A stretch of DNA of 64,000 bases, taken from contig NZ_CP043908.1 in the NCBI RefSeq assembly GCF_008630935.1, positions 1,426,001 to 1,490,000 on the forward strand, written 5' to 3'. The stretch comes from Thermodesulfobacterium sp. TA1 (lineage in GTDB: Bacteria; Desulfobacterota; Thermodesulfobacteria; Thermodesulfobacteriales; Thermodesulfobacteriaceae). Shown in pieces: positions 18,540 through 27,289 of the stretch (its first letter is position 1; each line of letters begins with the position of its first letter). The notes under the pieces are model-generated. The model was not told the origin of the DNA. It saw nothing but the letters and a program-made list of their open reading frames with translations, and searched no databases. Both the position numbers and the translations under genes were made by a program.

Positions 18540-19365
18540 TAAGCTGATAAACCTCCTTTGCAGGTATATTATACTCCTCTGCTAAAATTTTAGCTATTTC
18601 CTTGGGTTTTAAACCCTCTTTTTTTAACTCCCTTATTCTTTTTTTTAGCCCTGAAAGCCCTTTTTTTAACAAAACCGATTCTTCTTTATCTGTTCGGGGA
18701 AGGATGATAAGGGTAATTTCCCCTAAAAAATTTTCTCTTTGAGCTAAAGTCTCAAGGTCTGTCCAAAGAAGCTCTTCATGAAGTTTGGTTAGCTCACGAG
18801 CTAAAAAACATTCACGGTTTCCGAGAATTTCAAGAAGGTTTTTAACGGTTTTTCCCATCCTATGAGGACTTTCAAAAATAACGATAGGCAAGTTTTCAGG
18901 CAAGTTTTCTAAAACTTTTTTTTGCTCGGTTTTTTTACGAGGCAAAAAACCAAGAAAAATAAAACCTTTGGTTAATTCAACCCCAGAAACACTAAGAGCA
19001 CAAGTAAGGGATGAGACCCCAGGGACAGGAACTACTTTAACGCCTCTTTTATGAGCCTCTTTTACCAAATAAGCCCCTGGGTCTGAAATAAGAGGACAAC
19101 CTGCTTCACTGGTAAAAACCACATCTTTAGCTTCTTCTAAAAGCTTAAGCACTTTATATGTCTTCTCAACCTCTACCTCTTTATAAAGGCTTATCAGCTT
19201 TTTGGGACCACATCCATAATGAGTAAGAAGTTTTTTTACAGACCTTGTGTCTTCAGAAACGATGATTTCAACACTTTTTAACACCTCTAACGCCCTTAGG
19301 GTAATGTCCCCAAGATTACCTATAGGCACTCCAACTACATATAAAGTTCCTTTTGTTTTTTCCAT
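18526..19365 (-). CDS. rsmI: 16S rRNA 2'-O-ribose C1402 methyltransferase RsmI
   Basis: 279 residues. RsmI methylates the ribose of C1402 in the ribosomal decoding centre using SAM. The tetrapyrrole-methylase fold is clear: TLYVVGVPIGNLGDITLRALE, VSEDTRSVKKLL, SEAGCPLISDPGAYLV, VVPVPGVSSLTCALSVSG and FESPHRMGKTV, all standard RsmI segments. A C-terminal helical domain ends in EIAKILAEEYNIPAKEVYQL. Monocistronic as far as can be seen; its 3' end overlaps ispG. Confidence 0.97.
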   Translation of the reverse strand: MEKTKGTLYVVGVPIGNLGDITLRALEVLKSVEIIVSEDTRSVKKLLTHYGCGPKKLISLYKEVEVEKTYKVLKLLEEAKDVVFTSEAGCPLISDPGAYLVKEAHKRGVKVVPVPGVSSLTCALSVSGVELTKGFIFLGFLPRKKTEQKKVLENLPENLPIVIFESPHRMGKTVKNLLEILGNRECFLARELTKLHEELLWTDLETLAQRENFLGEITLIILPRTDKEESVLLKKGLSGLKKRIRELKKEGLKPKEIAKILAEEYNIPAKEVYQLITEG

Positions 19366-19437
19366 TTTAAACCTATGTTTTAGGATTAATAAATTTAACT
19401 ATTATCATAAATAGTAAAAAAGGGCAACCGATTATCA

Positions 19438-19470
19438 AGGCTTTTTCAAAAAAGCGATTTTTTTAATTAA
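19438..19470 (+). terminator. Hairpin with T-tract between rsmI and btuB
   Basis: An inverted repeat GCTTTTTCAAAAAAGC (19439-19454) is followed by GATTTTTTT on the plus strand. The orientation does not suit either flanking gene, both of which run leftward; it might act as a weak bidirectional stop after btuB. Confidence 0.25.
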
Positions 19471-19521
19471 AAAACTTCAATCATCAAACAAAAGGTCCTG
19501 ATAGTTTAGGTTTAGTAAATA

Positions 19522-21402
19522 TTAGTAGTCAAACTTTATACCACCATATATAGACCTGTCAGGGGTCCCGTAGTCTTTTACCTCCTCGTAATTAGCGTTA
19601 AAGAGGTTTTCTATCCTAAAATAAAACTTAAGCTTAGGGTTAAAAGAATAATTGGCAGAAAGGTTTACCAGAGAGTAAGGTTTTAAGCTCTTCGTATTAT
19701 CTTTATCGTGAAACCTTTCTCCTGTATAAACATAATCAGCTAAAAGTGTCAAATTTTTCCAAGAGTATTCTAAAGTAGCCCCTGCTTTATGAGAAGGTTT
19801 GTAAACAAGGTATTTTCCTTTATCTCTGTCCTCGGCGTCTAAGTAGGTATAGTTAGCTTTAAAGCTTAAGTTTTGAGTAAGTCTTAGGTTAAGATAGGCT
19901 TCAGCCCCTTTAATAACAGCTTTTCCGATGTTTTCAGGTTTCCAGGTTGTTTGGTCAAACTGGATAAGGTCCTTATATTTTTGATAAAAAGCACTTATTC
20001 CTAAAAGAAGTCGTTCTTTAAAAAAGACTCTTTCTAAGGAAAGGTCCCAACCTTTAGACTCTTCTGGGTTAAGGTTTGGATTACTGTAATTAGGATAAAA
20101 AAGATCATCAAACGTTGGGGCCCTGAAACTTGTTCCGTAATTAGCCTTTAAAACTACTTCAATCTGAGGAATTATATACCTAAATCCTAACCTATAAGTA
20201 GTTTTTTCTCCAAAGTTTTTATAATCATCATGCCTTAAACCTACGTTAAAAATAAGTCTTTCTTCTAAAAAGGAAAATTTGTTATTAACAAAAATCCCTA
20301 CATGTTCTCTTTTTTCATCATAACTTGTTAATCCTAAACTACTTTCTGATAACATCTCTACCTTTTCTCTCTTAAAGTCTACCCCAAACACCAAGGAATA
20401 AGCCTTCCCTAAGCTTAAAAAATTCTCCCAAGAAAAACCTTCAGCTGAGGGTGTATAACGATTATAAGGAAACCAACCATCAGGTTCGTAAAATTTCCTC
20501 TGAAAACGGTTTTTATAAACAGAAAAAGTCTGTTTATAATTATGAAGAAGAGATAAATCAAGTTTAGCACCTATTAAATAGTGATGTTCTCTTCTAACAT
20601 AATCTTTGTCTATTAAGTTATATCGAAAATCATAACCATCATATTCTGTCCTGCCATAACTATACCTTCCCAAAACTTCAAACCGTGCTTTAGGATGAAA
20701 ATTAACCCCCATCTTAGTAGAAACAAAGGAGTTTTTAAACCCATCTTTTTCACTTCCATAACGAGAAGCTGAAAAACCATCGGTATAGTAATGAAAGGCA
20801 TTTAACCTAAAATCAAAGCCTTTAAACTCTCCTGCTACCTCAAAGGAAGGTTTGTAAGTTCCATAAGACCCCGCATCTAAAGAAATTCCTACCTTAGGTT
20901 TACCTTTGCCTTTTTTAGTTATGATGTTTATCACACCGGCTACAGCCTCAGACCCATAAAGGGTGCTTTGAGGACCCTCTACGATTTCAATCCTTTCTAT
21001 ATCATCAACCGTTAAGCTTCCAAAATCAAACATCCCTAAGGATGGGTCATTAACTTTAAACCCATCTATCAAAACTAAGGTATGATAAGATTTAGCCCCT
21101 CTTGACAAAATTGCTCCTGCTGTCTGTCCAGGACCTCCGTTTGCCCTCACATATACTTGAGGAAGGGTTCGTAAAACATCAGTAACCAACACAAAATTTT
21201 TCTTTTTAAGTTCTTCTTTAGTAATAACCGTTACTTTAGCGGTAGTTTCTTTTATCGGCTCTTCAACCCTATCCGCGGAAACCACTACTTCAGGAAGCTC
21301 TTTAAACTCTTCTGGTTTGGGTTTTTCTGTGCAAAAGCCAGGAGAAGCTAAAATTCCTGCCATCAAAAAGAAGCTAAGCTGATTTAATAGATTTTTTCCC
21401 AT
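19522..21402 (-). CDS. btuB: TonB-dependent cobalamin receptor, BtuB-like
   Basis: A 626-residue outer-membrane receptor. A signal peptide (about 1-24) is followed by a TonB box region (ELPEVVVSADR, about 36-46). The plug domain contains VLVTDVLRTLPQVYVR, LIDGFKVNDPS, IERIEIVEGPQSTLYGSEA and AGVINIITK. The 22-strand barrel ends in an aromatic residue (GGIKFDY). The cobalamin riboswitch directly upstream makes vitamin B12 or another corrinoid the likely ligand. The ATG follows GAGGGGGTGAGG, which lies within reach of the riboswitch 3' end. No btuCDF or tonB genes are near. Confidence 0.93.
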   Translation of the reverse strand: MGKNLLNQLSFFLMAGILASPGFCTEKPKPEEFKELPEVVVSADRVEEPIKETTAKVTVITKEELKKKNFVLVTDVLRTLPQVYVRANGGPGQTAGAILSRGAKSYHTLVLIDGFKVNDPSLGMFDFGSLTVDDIERIEIVEGPQSTLYGSEAVAGVINIITKKGKGKPKVGISLDAGSYGTYKPSFEVAGEFKGFDFRLNAFHYYTDGFSASRYGSEKDGFKNSFVSTKMGVNFHPKARFEVLGRYSYGRTEYDGYDFRYNLIDKDYVRREHHYLIGAKLDLSLLHNYKQTFSVYKNRFQRKFYEPDGWFPYNRYTPSAEGFSWENFLSLGKAYSLVFGVDFKREKVEMLSESSLGLTSYDEKREHVGIFVNNKFSFLEERLIFNVGLRHDDYKNFGEKTTYRLGFRYIIPQIEVVLKANYGTSFRAPTFDDLFYPNYSNPNLNPEESKGWDLSLERVFFKERLLLGISAFYQKYKDLIQFDQTTWKPENIGKAVIKGAEAYLNLRLTQNLSFKANYTYLDAEDRDKGKYLVYKPSHKAGATLEYSWKNLTLLADYVYTGERFHDKDNTKSLKPYSLVNLSANYSFNPKLKFYFRIENLFNANYEEVKDYGTPDRSIYGGIKFDY

Positions 21403-21419
21403 GACCTCACCCCCTCGGG

Positions 21420-21690
21420 TTTTTTTCTGGGTCGAAGCGGTCTTCCGGCTTCCGGATCAACCTACTCGCCGCACCTTCCCGGTGCCTTTCGGCACCAGTG
21501 GTCTGTCGGCTAAGAGCTTTTAAACAAAAAGGCTCTTAGCCCAAGGAAGGAAGCCTCCTTTTGGGTTTTTACCCCTACTTGGGACCTCCTTCCCCGTCCG
21601 CAAACGATGCGGACAAGCGGCTTTCGTCCCCGGTCACGGCTGCGGGGCAGCGGGGGATTTTCACCCCTCTTCCGCAACTTCAACCCGCTA
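21420..21690 (-). promoter_or_regulatory. Cobalamin riboswitch controlling btuB
   Basis: On the minus strand the leader of the btuB-like gene reads GGTGAAAATCCC, GCTGCCCCGCAGCCGTGA and CCGGGGACGAAAG, the conserved core of the cobalamin aptamer. Toward the gene come a long GGCTAAGAGC stem, CACTGGTGCC, GGGAAGGTGCGGCGAGTAGG and finally GAAGCCGGAAGACC, the conserved 3' receptor strand. The last GACC lies about 35 bases before GAGGTC-ATG at the gene start and no T-tract terminator is evident, which suggests translational control. Open frames called inside this RNA are artefacts. Confidence 0.95.
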
Positions 21691-21705
21691 TAATTAAACA
21701 ACATA

Positions 21706-21735
21706 TGTAAATAACATGGGTTTAAAATTTGTCAA
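21706..21735 (-). promoter_or_regulatory. Promoter of the cobalamin riboswitch-btuB transcript
   Basis: On the minus strand TTGACA (21735-21730), 18 bases, then TTTACA (21711-21706), placing the start of transcription just upstream of the aptamer. The spacing and -35 are good; the -10 is approximate. Confidence 0.5.
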
Positions 21736-21746
21736 CAAACCAAAAA

Positions 21747-22307
21747 CTACGCTTCACTCTTTATCTCTTCAGGGGTGGTGAAAAAGGCAACGGCAATCAA
21801 TATCCAAGCTACCAAGTTTATCAAAACACCTATCACTATAATCATTAATATATTACCGATAAAATACAAAAACCCTCCGGTTTTATATAAATTAACCCCT
21901 GTATAAGAAGAGAGTAAATACAATGAAGTTTTTAAGTAATATGCACTAATAACCAGTAATATATAGAGAATTATCCAAACAAAAATAGTACCTATTCCAA
22001 CGTGCGGAAACATGTGAAAAGAATGAAAATGAGATCCCATCATGGTAAATAACGAAAAAAACGTTAGCCCAACGGTAAATATAACGAAAAATCCCCCTAT
22101 TATGGTAAAAATAAAAGAAAGGAGAGCGTTCTTAAAAATCTGAGGGTCATTAAATATTTTAGAAAACATATTAAAAGAAATAAGTAAAAGTACAATACCT
22201 ACAAGCCCAGCAGCAATCCCAAAATAAGGGGTCATGGTTAAGATTAACAATATCGATCCAATTCCTCCGATTAACTTAGGAGTTGACATTGACAGGTTAT
22301 CTTTCAT
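21747..22307 (-). CDS. DUF996-family membrane protein
   Basis: 186 residues, almost wholly hydrophobic with about five membrane segments (LIGGIGSILLILTMTPYFGI, IAAGLVGIVLLLISF, FIFTIIGGFFVIFTVG, GTIFVWIILYILLVIS, GNILMIIVIGVLINLVAW). The N-terminal LIGGIGSIL and overall layout resemble DUF996 proteins, whose function is unknown. A histidine-rich loop (MGSHFHSFHMFPHVG) in the middle faces one side of the membrane. GAGGGAGG precedes the ATG. It stands alone between btuB and the phoR-like gene. Confidence 0.7.
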   Translation of the reverse strand: MKDNLSMSTPKLIGGIGSILLILTMTPYFGIAAGLVGIVLLLISFNMFSKIFNDPQIFKNALLSFIFTIIGGFFVIFTVGLTFFSLFTMMGSHFHSFHMFPHVGIGTIFVWIILYILLVISAYYLKTSLYLLSSYTGVNLYKTGGFLYFIGNILMIIVIGVLINLVAWILIAVAFFTTPEEIKSEA

Positions 22308-22376
22308 GGCTTAACCTCCCTCTCTTTGGAGTTTAGAATCTATTCTAAGCAGTTTTAAAAACTTATACCACCAATC

Positions 22377-23414
22377 TTACTGATTACATAGCGGTAGTTC
22401 TATCAAAACTTCAAGCCCTCCTTGTGGAGGTAGACTAAACTTAAGTTTGCCTTGATGGGCTTCTATCACCTTTTTGGTGATAAAGAGTCCAAAACCCAAG
22501 CCTTTTTCAGCACTGGATTTAAAAAAGGGCATCCCTAAGAAAGGCAGGTCCTGAGGATTGACCCCAGGTCCTTGGTCTCTTATAAGAATGTTTATTTTTT
22601 GGTCTTCCCTAACATAAGATTTGATGGTTATTTTACCGTTTTTAGGGGTAAACTTAACCGCATTTTCTATAGGGTTAATAAGGGCTTGCATCATCCAGTC
22701 CTTATCCCCTTCTATCCATAGGTTTTCCGGCAGTTCTACTTCTAAACTTATGTTTTTATCCTCACATAAAGGTTTTATCCAAAAAATTACCTCCTCTAAG
22801 GCGATCCTTAAATCAAAACGCTCTTTTTTTAACGGTAGGTCTTTGACCAAGTATTCTAAAGAAGTAAAAAGTTTAGAAGTCAAACGCTCAATCTTGTCTA
22901 AGGCATTTTTAAAGGTAATAAAATAAGTATGAAGCTGAGGGTATTGGCTTGAGCTAAGGATTTCAGCCTCCAGTTTTTCAGCATATCCTCTTAGGATGGT
23001 AAAAGGCGTTTTGATTTCATGAGAAAGATAAGAAAGGGCTATAGTATAACTTTTTTTAAAAATCTCTTCTTCAGACTTGTCTATCAAAAGATAAACCTTT
23101 TGCCCTTTTTGTAAGGATAAGGTTTTAACCTCCCATTTTTTGGGATAAAATTTCTGTAAATCTATCTGAAATGTTTTGCCTCTTAAGTCTCCGAAAAAGC
23201 TTAAAGAAGCTTTGTTTTGCCATTGAGTTTCCTCTTTATTATCTACCAAAAAAACCGGTATTTCTAATTGATAGAGGGTCTCTTCCCAAAAACTTTTTGT
23301 TTGCTTTAACTCTTCTATTTGATTTTTAGCCCTTTTTATGTTTTTGATAAAAAAAACGATAGCTAAACCAAAAGCAGAATTTAATACAATAGAAAAAATA
23401 AGAAATAGTTCCAT
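22377..23414 (-). CDS. phoR: Sensor histidine kinase, PhoR-like
   Basis: 345 residues. One N-terminal membrane segment (about 4-23), a short coiled or PAS-like region, then a HisKA domain with SYLSHEIKTPFTILRGYAE (phospho-acceptor His132). The ATPase domain shows the N box NAVKFTPKNGKI, G1 DQGPGVN and G2 GLGFGLFI. With only one membrane helix and no periplasmic domain, it resembles PhoR kinases that sense phosphate through the Pst transporter. It begins three bases after the phoB stop and the two form one operon, diverging from pstS. Assignment to phosphate sensing rests on this context. Confidence 0.85.
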   Translation of the reverse strand: MELFLIFSIVLNSAFGLAIVFFIKNIKRAKNQIEELKQTKSFWEETLYQLEIPVFLVDNKEETQWQNKASLSFFGDLRGKTFQIDLQKFYPKKWEVKTLSLQKGQKVYLLIDKSEEEIFKKSYTIALSYLSHEIKTPFTILRGYAEKLEAEILSSSQYPQLHTYFITFKNALDKIERLTSKLFTSLEYLVKDLPLKKERFDLRIALEEVIFWIKPLCEDKNISLEVELPENLWIEGDKDWMMQALINPIENAVKFTPKNGKITIKSYVREDQKINILIRDQGPGVNPQDLPFLGMPFFKSSAEKGLGFGLFITKKVIEAHQGKLKFSLPPQGGLEVLIELPLCNQ

Positions 23415-23417
23415 TTT

Positions 23418-24092
23418 TCACGAATTTTTTTTAAGTTTATACCCAAATCCCCTTACCGTTTCTATCAGGTATCCATAATCTCCAAGTTTATCTCTTAATC
23501 GGCAAATATAGGCGTCAACCACCCGCGAGTAATAATCTTTTTCTAATGCCCAAAGATGACTTGAAAGCTCTTCTCTTGAAAAGACTTTTTCAGGATTTTC
23601 TATTAAAAGCTCTAAAATTTTGTATTCTGTAGGGGTTAGGATTAAAGGTTTTTCTTCTAAAGAGATGGTCTTTTTTTCTTTATCAAGAAGAAGAGGTCCT
23701 ACCTTAACCTGAGAAGAGGAGAAACCTTCGTTTTTTAAAAGTTTTTTAATCCTAAGGGTTAGTTCTCTTAAACTAAAGGGTTTTACCACATAGTCATCAG
23801 CCCCTAACTCAAGCCCTAAAACTCGGTCTAACTCAGCTCCTCTGGCTGAGACTATAACTACCGGAGTCTTAGAAAACTTAGAAGTAAACTTAAGATATTT
23901 TAAAAGCTCTATTCCGTCTCCGTCTGGAAGGATTAAATCAAGCACTACCAAGTCTACTGAAGATTGTAGCAAGAAAGAATAAGCCTGAGCAAGAGAATTG
24001 ACCACATAAGGTTTAAACCCTTGAGCTAAAAGCGTCTCTGAAATAAGGTTTGCTATGTCTTGGTCGTCTTCTACTATAAGGATTTTCTTCAT
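23418..24092 (-). CDS. phoB: Response regulator, OmpR/PhoB family
   Basis: 224 residues. The receiver domain has acidic pocket Asp9-Asp10, phospho-acceptor Asp52 (LVVLDLILPDGDG), a conserved Thr/Ser region (VIVSARG) and Lys in DDYVVKPFSLREL. The C-terminal winged helix ends RVVDAYICRLRDKLGD and IETVRGFGYKL. It lies head to head with pstS across a 227-base gap that holds a duplicated Pho-box-like element, supporting a role as the phosphate regulator. A TTGACA on the minus strand (24134-24129) may be its basal -35. Confidence 0.88.
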   Translation of the reverse strand: MKKILIVEDDQDIANLISETLLAQGFKPYVVNSLAQAYSFLLQSSVDLVVLDLILPDGDGIELLKYLKFTSKFSKTPVVIVSARGAELDRVLGLELGADDYVVKPFSLRELTLRIKKLLKNEGFSSSQVKVGPLLLDKEKKTISLEEKPLILTPTEYKILELLIENPEKVFSREELSSHLWALEKDYYSRVVDAYICRLRDKLGDYGYLIETVRGFGYKLKKNS

Positions 24093-24175
24093 AACTTTTT
24101 ACCATAAAGATAAAAAGTTTTTGGTATATGTCAACCATCTATCTCAGGCTTTTTAAAAATCCTCTACTTTGCCGT

Positions 24176-24272
24176 ATAAAGTTTTAACCAAGCCTACCTC
24201 TTTTAAAAGTTCTCTTATCTTTATTCCGTTTTAAACAAACTTTCATAAAGTTTTAACCAAATTTTAACAAAA
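24176..24272. promoter_or_regulatory. Duplicated Pho-box-like elements between phoB and pstS
   Basis: The 16-mer ATAAAGTTTTAACCAA occurs twice, at 24176-24191 and 24245-24260. The second copy runs on so that TTTTAAC is repeated after 11 bases (24251 and 24262), the spacing of PhoB or PhoP half-sites. The right copy is 60 bases before the pstS ATG with possible -10 TATCGT at 24279. The left copy is 84 bases upstream of phoB. Binding is inferred. Confidence 0.6.
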
Positions 24273-24319
24273 CATGTTTATCGTTAATTACAAACCAAAA
24301 TAAAAAGGAGGTTTAAAAG

Positions 24320-25354
24320 ATGCAAAAAGGTGCAAACAAAAAAGGATGGTTTAAAAAGTTGGTTTCTTTAGCCCTTGGGATTGGATTTTTTACCACGGCA
24401 AGCGCTCAAGCAGCTGAGATTACAGGTGCAGGAGCAACTTTCCCGCAACCGGTTTTTCAAGCCTGGGCTTATGAATATCATAAGGCTACCGGTATAAAAG
24501 TAAACTACCAAGGGATAGGATCTGGAGGAGGTATTAAACAAGCTCAATCAAAAACCGTTGATTTTGGGGCAAGCGATAAACCTTTAACCTCTGAGGAACT
24601 AAAACAGTATAATTTAGCCCAATTTCCTGCTATCATAGGGGCCGTAGTTTTAACTTATAATTTACCTGGATTAAAAGAAGTATCCTTAAACCTTGATGAA
24701 AAAGCGGTTTGTGACATCTATCTTGGGAAAATCACTAAATGGAATGATCCCTATCTTCAAAAACTTAATCCTAATATCAAGCTTCCTGATGCTCCTATTA
24801 CTGTGGTTAGAAGGTCAGACGGGTCAGGAACTACCTGGCTTTTTACTACCTATCTTTCTAAAGCCTGTCCCGAGTGGAAAAATAAAGTGGGCGCAGGTAC
24901 CTCAGTTGATTGGCCGGTGGGGATAGGTGCCAAAGGTAACCCCGGGGTCACTAACTACATAAAACAAAACAATTGGTCTATAGGTTATGTAGAATATACC
25001 TACGCCAAGGAAAATAAGCTTCCAGTAGCAAGATTACTTAACAGAGATAAAACCTATTATTTAGCTCCCAGTGTAGAAACCATTCAAGCCGCAGCCTCTC
25101 ATGCTAAATGGTCTATGGATAAAGACTTTTACGAAGATTTAACCTATCAGCCAGGTAAGAACTCCTATCCTATAGTAGGTGCTTCTTTCGTGCTTTTGGT
25201 TAAAGACAGCCCTCGGGTTAAGGAAGCTACTAAATTTTTTAGATGGTCCTTTGAAAAAGGAGATGGTATTGCCCAACAACTATACTACATTCCCCTTCCT
25301 AAAAATGTAAAAAGCATGATTTATAAATACTGGGAAAAACATAAAGTCAACTAA
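24320..25354 (+). CDS. pstS: Phosphate ABC transporter substrate-binding protein PstS
   Basis: 344 residues. A signal peptide (about 1-31, ending SAQAAE) precedes the mature start ITGAGATFPQPVFQAWAYEY, the classic PstS N-terminus. Phosphate-binding residues fall in GIGSGGGIKQ, DFGASDKPL and RRSDGSGTTWLFTTYL. It captures phosphate in the periplasm for PstCAB. AAGGAGG precedes the ATG. A strong hairpin separates it from pstC, so it is probably the most abundant product of the operon. Confidence 0.98.
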   Translation: MQKGANKKGWFKKLVSLALGIGFFTTASAQAAEITGAGATFPQPVFQAWAYEYHKATGIKVNYQGIGSGGGIKQAQSKTVDFGASDKPLTSEELKQYNLAQFPAIIGAVVLTYNLPGLKEVSLNLDEKAVCDIYLGKITKWNDPYLQKLNPNIKLPDAPITVVRRSDGSGTTWLFTTYLSKACPEWKNKVGAGTSVDWPVGIGAKGNPGVTNYIKQNNWSIGYVEYTYAKENKLPVARLLNRDKTYYLAPSVETIQAAASHAKWSMDKDFYEDLTYQPGKNSYPIVGASFVLLVKDSPRVKEATKFFRWSFEKGDGIAQQLYYIPLPKNVKSMIYKYWEKHKVN

Positions 25355-25376
25355 GGATTCCTTTGAATTTCTTTTT

Positions 25377-25412
25377 AAGGGTCTCCTCTTTTGGAGGAGA
25401 CCCTTTTATTTT
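25377..25412 (+). terminator. Intrinsic terminator/attenuator between pstS and pstC
   Basis: Perfect 12-base stem AAGGGTCTCCTC (25377-25388) with GAGGAGACCCTT (25394-25405), loop TTTTG, followed by TTATTTTTAAT. Partial read-through would give more PstS than PstCAB. Confidence 0.85.
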
Positions 25413-25472
25413 TAATATCTTTCTATTTAAACTTTTTATGTTAAAATAAACTCAAAATAGATAGGACAAATT

Positions 25473-26414
25473 ATGGAGAAACGTTTAGCTTATATAACGG
25501 AGATTCTCACCCGATATTTTTTAGGTTTTTGGGCTATTTTTACCGGATTTCTTTTTCCTTTTGTTATATTTTTAATCCTTTTATATGAATCTAAACTTGC
25601 TATCAAAAACTTCGGATTTTTACACTTTCTAACTTCTACAGAGTGGGACCCTGTGAGAGAAAGCTTTGGGGCCCTTCCGATGGTTGTTGGCACCTTAATA
25701 AGCACCTTTATAGCTATCCTTTTTGCTGCCCCTATCTCAATGGGAATTGCTATCTTTATTACTGAGCTTGCCCCTTCATGGCTCAAAGGTATTTTTGCTA
25801 CAGCCATAGAACTTTTAGCCGCCATACCAAGCATCATTTATGGTATGTGGGGTTTTTTGGTATTTGCTAAATACATGAGAGAAGACATAGAACCTTTTTT
25901 ACAAAAAATCTTTTCTCCCTTTCCTGTTCTTTCCCAACTTTTTTCAGGAAATCCTACCGGGATTGATGTGCTTACTACCTCTGTCGTGCTTTCTATCATG
26001 ATTATTCCGTTTATGTCCTCGGTGGTAAAAGATGCCTTTAATCTCGTCCCCTCGGTAATGAAAGAGTCGGCTTATGGACTTGGGGCTACCAAATGGGAGG
26101 TGGTAAAGGATGTAGTTATTCCTTATACCGCCTCAGGTATTGCAGGGGGTCTTATCCTTTCTACAGGAAGAGCCTTGGGAGAAACGATGGCTGTTACCTT
26201 TTTGGCAGGAAACGTGCCTCAAATCCCTAAATCCCTGCTTGAACCCTTTACTACGATTACTGTAGCCTTAGCCAACCAGTTTACCGAAGCAGATACTCCT
26301 CTATATCTCTCATCGCTTTTTTACCTCTCTCTGTTTTTATTTGTGATTTCTTTTGGAGTGTTAATACTGGCTAAACTTATGATTTTAAGAATAGAGAAAA
26401 GATGGAAAAAATAG
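25473..26414 (+). CDS. pstC: Phosphate ABC transporter permease PstC
   Basis: 313 residues with about six membrane helices. Typical PstC segments are visible: FLTSTEWDPVRESFGALPMVVGTLIS near residue 50, ELLAAIPSIIYGMWGF, the permease coupling loop ESAYGLGATKWEVVKDVVIP, and GRALGETMAVTFLAGN. It forms the inner-membrane channel with PstA. Its last 13 bases overlap pstA. The start has only a weak ribosome site (AGGACAAATT). Confidence 0.97.
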   Translation: MEKRLAYITEILTRYFLGFWAIFTGFLFPFVIFLILLYESKLAIKNFGFLHFLTSTEWDPVRESFGALPMVVGTLISTFIAILFAAPISMGIAIFITELAPSWLKGIFATAIELLAAIPSIIYGMWGFLVFAKYMREDIEPFLQKIFSPFPVLSQLFSGNPTGIDVLTTSVVLSIMIIPFMSSVVKDAFNLVPSVMKESAYGLGATKWEVVKDVVIPYTASGIAGGLILSTGRALGETMAVTFLAGNVPQIPKSLLEPFTTITVALANQFTEADTPLYLSSLFYLSLFLFVISFGVLILAKLMILRIEKRWKK

Positions 26415-27277
26415 TCCTTTATCGCAGAAAAATCTTAAGTAAGATGATGCTTTTTTTATGTTTAGTTGCGGCTATTTATGGACTCTTTTGGTTGTTTTGG
26501 ATTTTAGGCACCCTTTTTATTAATGGATTTAAGCACCTAAACCTTTCACTTTTCTTAGAAGATCCTGGACCTCCAGGAGTAGAAGAAGGCGGTTTAAGAC
26601 ACGCCTTCATCGGACATGCTATCATCACTTTTATAGCCAGCTTGATAGGGATTCCTATCGGGATTTTTTCTGGGATTTATTATTCTGAATACGGAAGAGA
26701 TTCGAGACTTTTTAAAGTATTAAGGAATATCACTGACATCATGGTAAGCACCCCTTCTATCATCATGGGGGCGGTGATGTATGCCTTGTTTGTGATCCCG
26801 TTTAAGCATTTTAACGCCTTAGCAGGGGCTTTAGCTTTAGCCATGCTTATGGTCCCGGTTATAAGTAAAACTACCGAAGAGATGCTTAAATTAGTTCCCT
26901 TTACCTTAAGAGAAGCTGCCTATGCGTTAGGAGCCTTTAAATGGCAGCTGATAAAAGATGTGGTTTTAAGGTCAGCTAAGGTTGGTATTTTAACCGGAGT
27001 CCTCCTTGGGATGGCAAGGATTTCTGGAGAAACAGCCCCTTTACTTTTTACCGCCTTTAACAATCACTATCTTTCCTTTGATGTTTTTAAACCTATGGCT
27101 TCGCTTACGGTTACCATTTTTGATTATGCTATGAGCCCTTATGAGTTTTGGCATAACCAAGCTTGGGCTGCCTCTTTTTGTTTAGCCCTTTTTGTGCTAA
27201 TCCTTTCTGTATTAGCTAAAGGGTTAGTCCACTCAAACTTCGGATTTTTTAACATCTTTAAAAGAAAAAAAACTTAG
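26402..27277 (+). CDS. pstA: Phosphate ABC transporter permease PstA
   Basis: 291 residues, six predicted membrane helices. Characteristic PstA segments: GGLRHAFIGHAIITFIASLIGIP, GIYYSEYGRDS, STPSIIMGAVMYALFV, coupling loop EAAYALGAFKWQLIKDVVL and ARISGETAPLLFTAF. It pairs with PstC, whose gene it overlaps, and leads into pstB 12 bases later. Confidence 0.97.
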   Translation: MEKIVLYRRKILSKMMLFLCLVAAIYGLFWLFWILGTLFINGFKHLNLSLFLEDPGPPGVEEGGLRHAFIGHAIITFIASLIGIPIGIFSGIYYSEYGRDSRLFKVLRNITDIMVSTPSIIMGAVMYALFVIPFKHFNALAGALALAMLMVPVISKTTEEMLKLVPFTLREAAYALGAFKWQLIKDVVLRSAKVGILTGVLLGMARISGETAPLLFTAFNNHYLSFDVFKPMASLTVTIFDYAMSPYEFWHNQAWAASFCLALFVLILSVLAKGLVHSNFGFFNIFKRKKT

Positions 27278-27289
27278 AGGAACCTTGAT

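Noticed and set aside
21510-21704. Arg-rich minus-strand frame upstream of btuB
   Set aside because: Falls entirely in the cobalamin riboswitch.
24181-24200. GTTTTAACCAAGCCTACCTC near phoB, resembling the CRISPR repeat start
   Set aside because: A three-base insertion interrupts the match, no handle follows, and the GTTTTAACCAA part is better explained by the Pho-box repeat.
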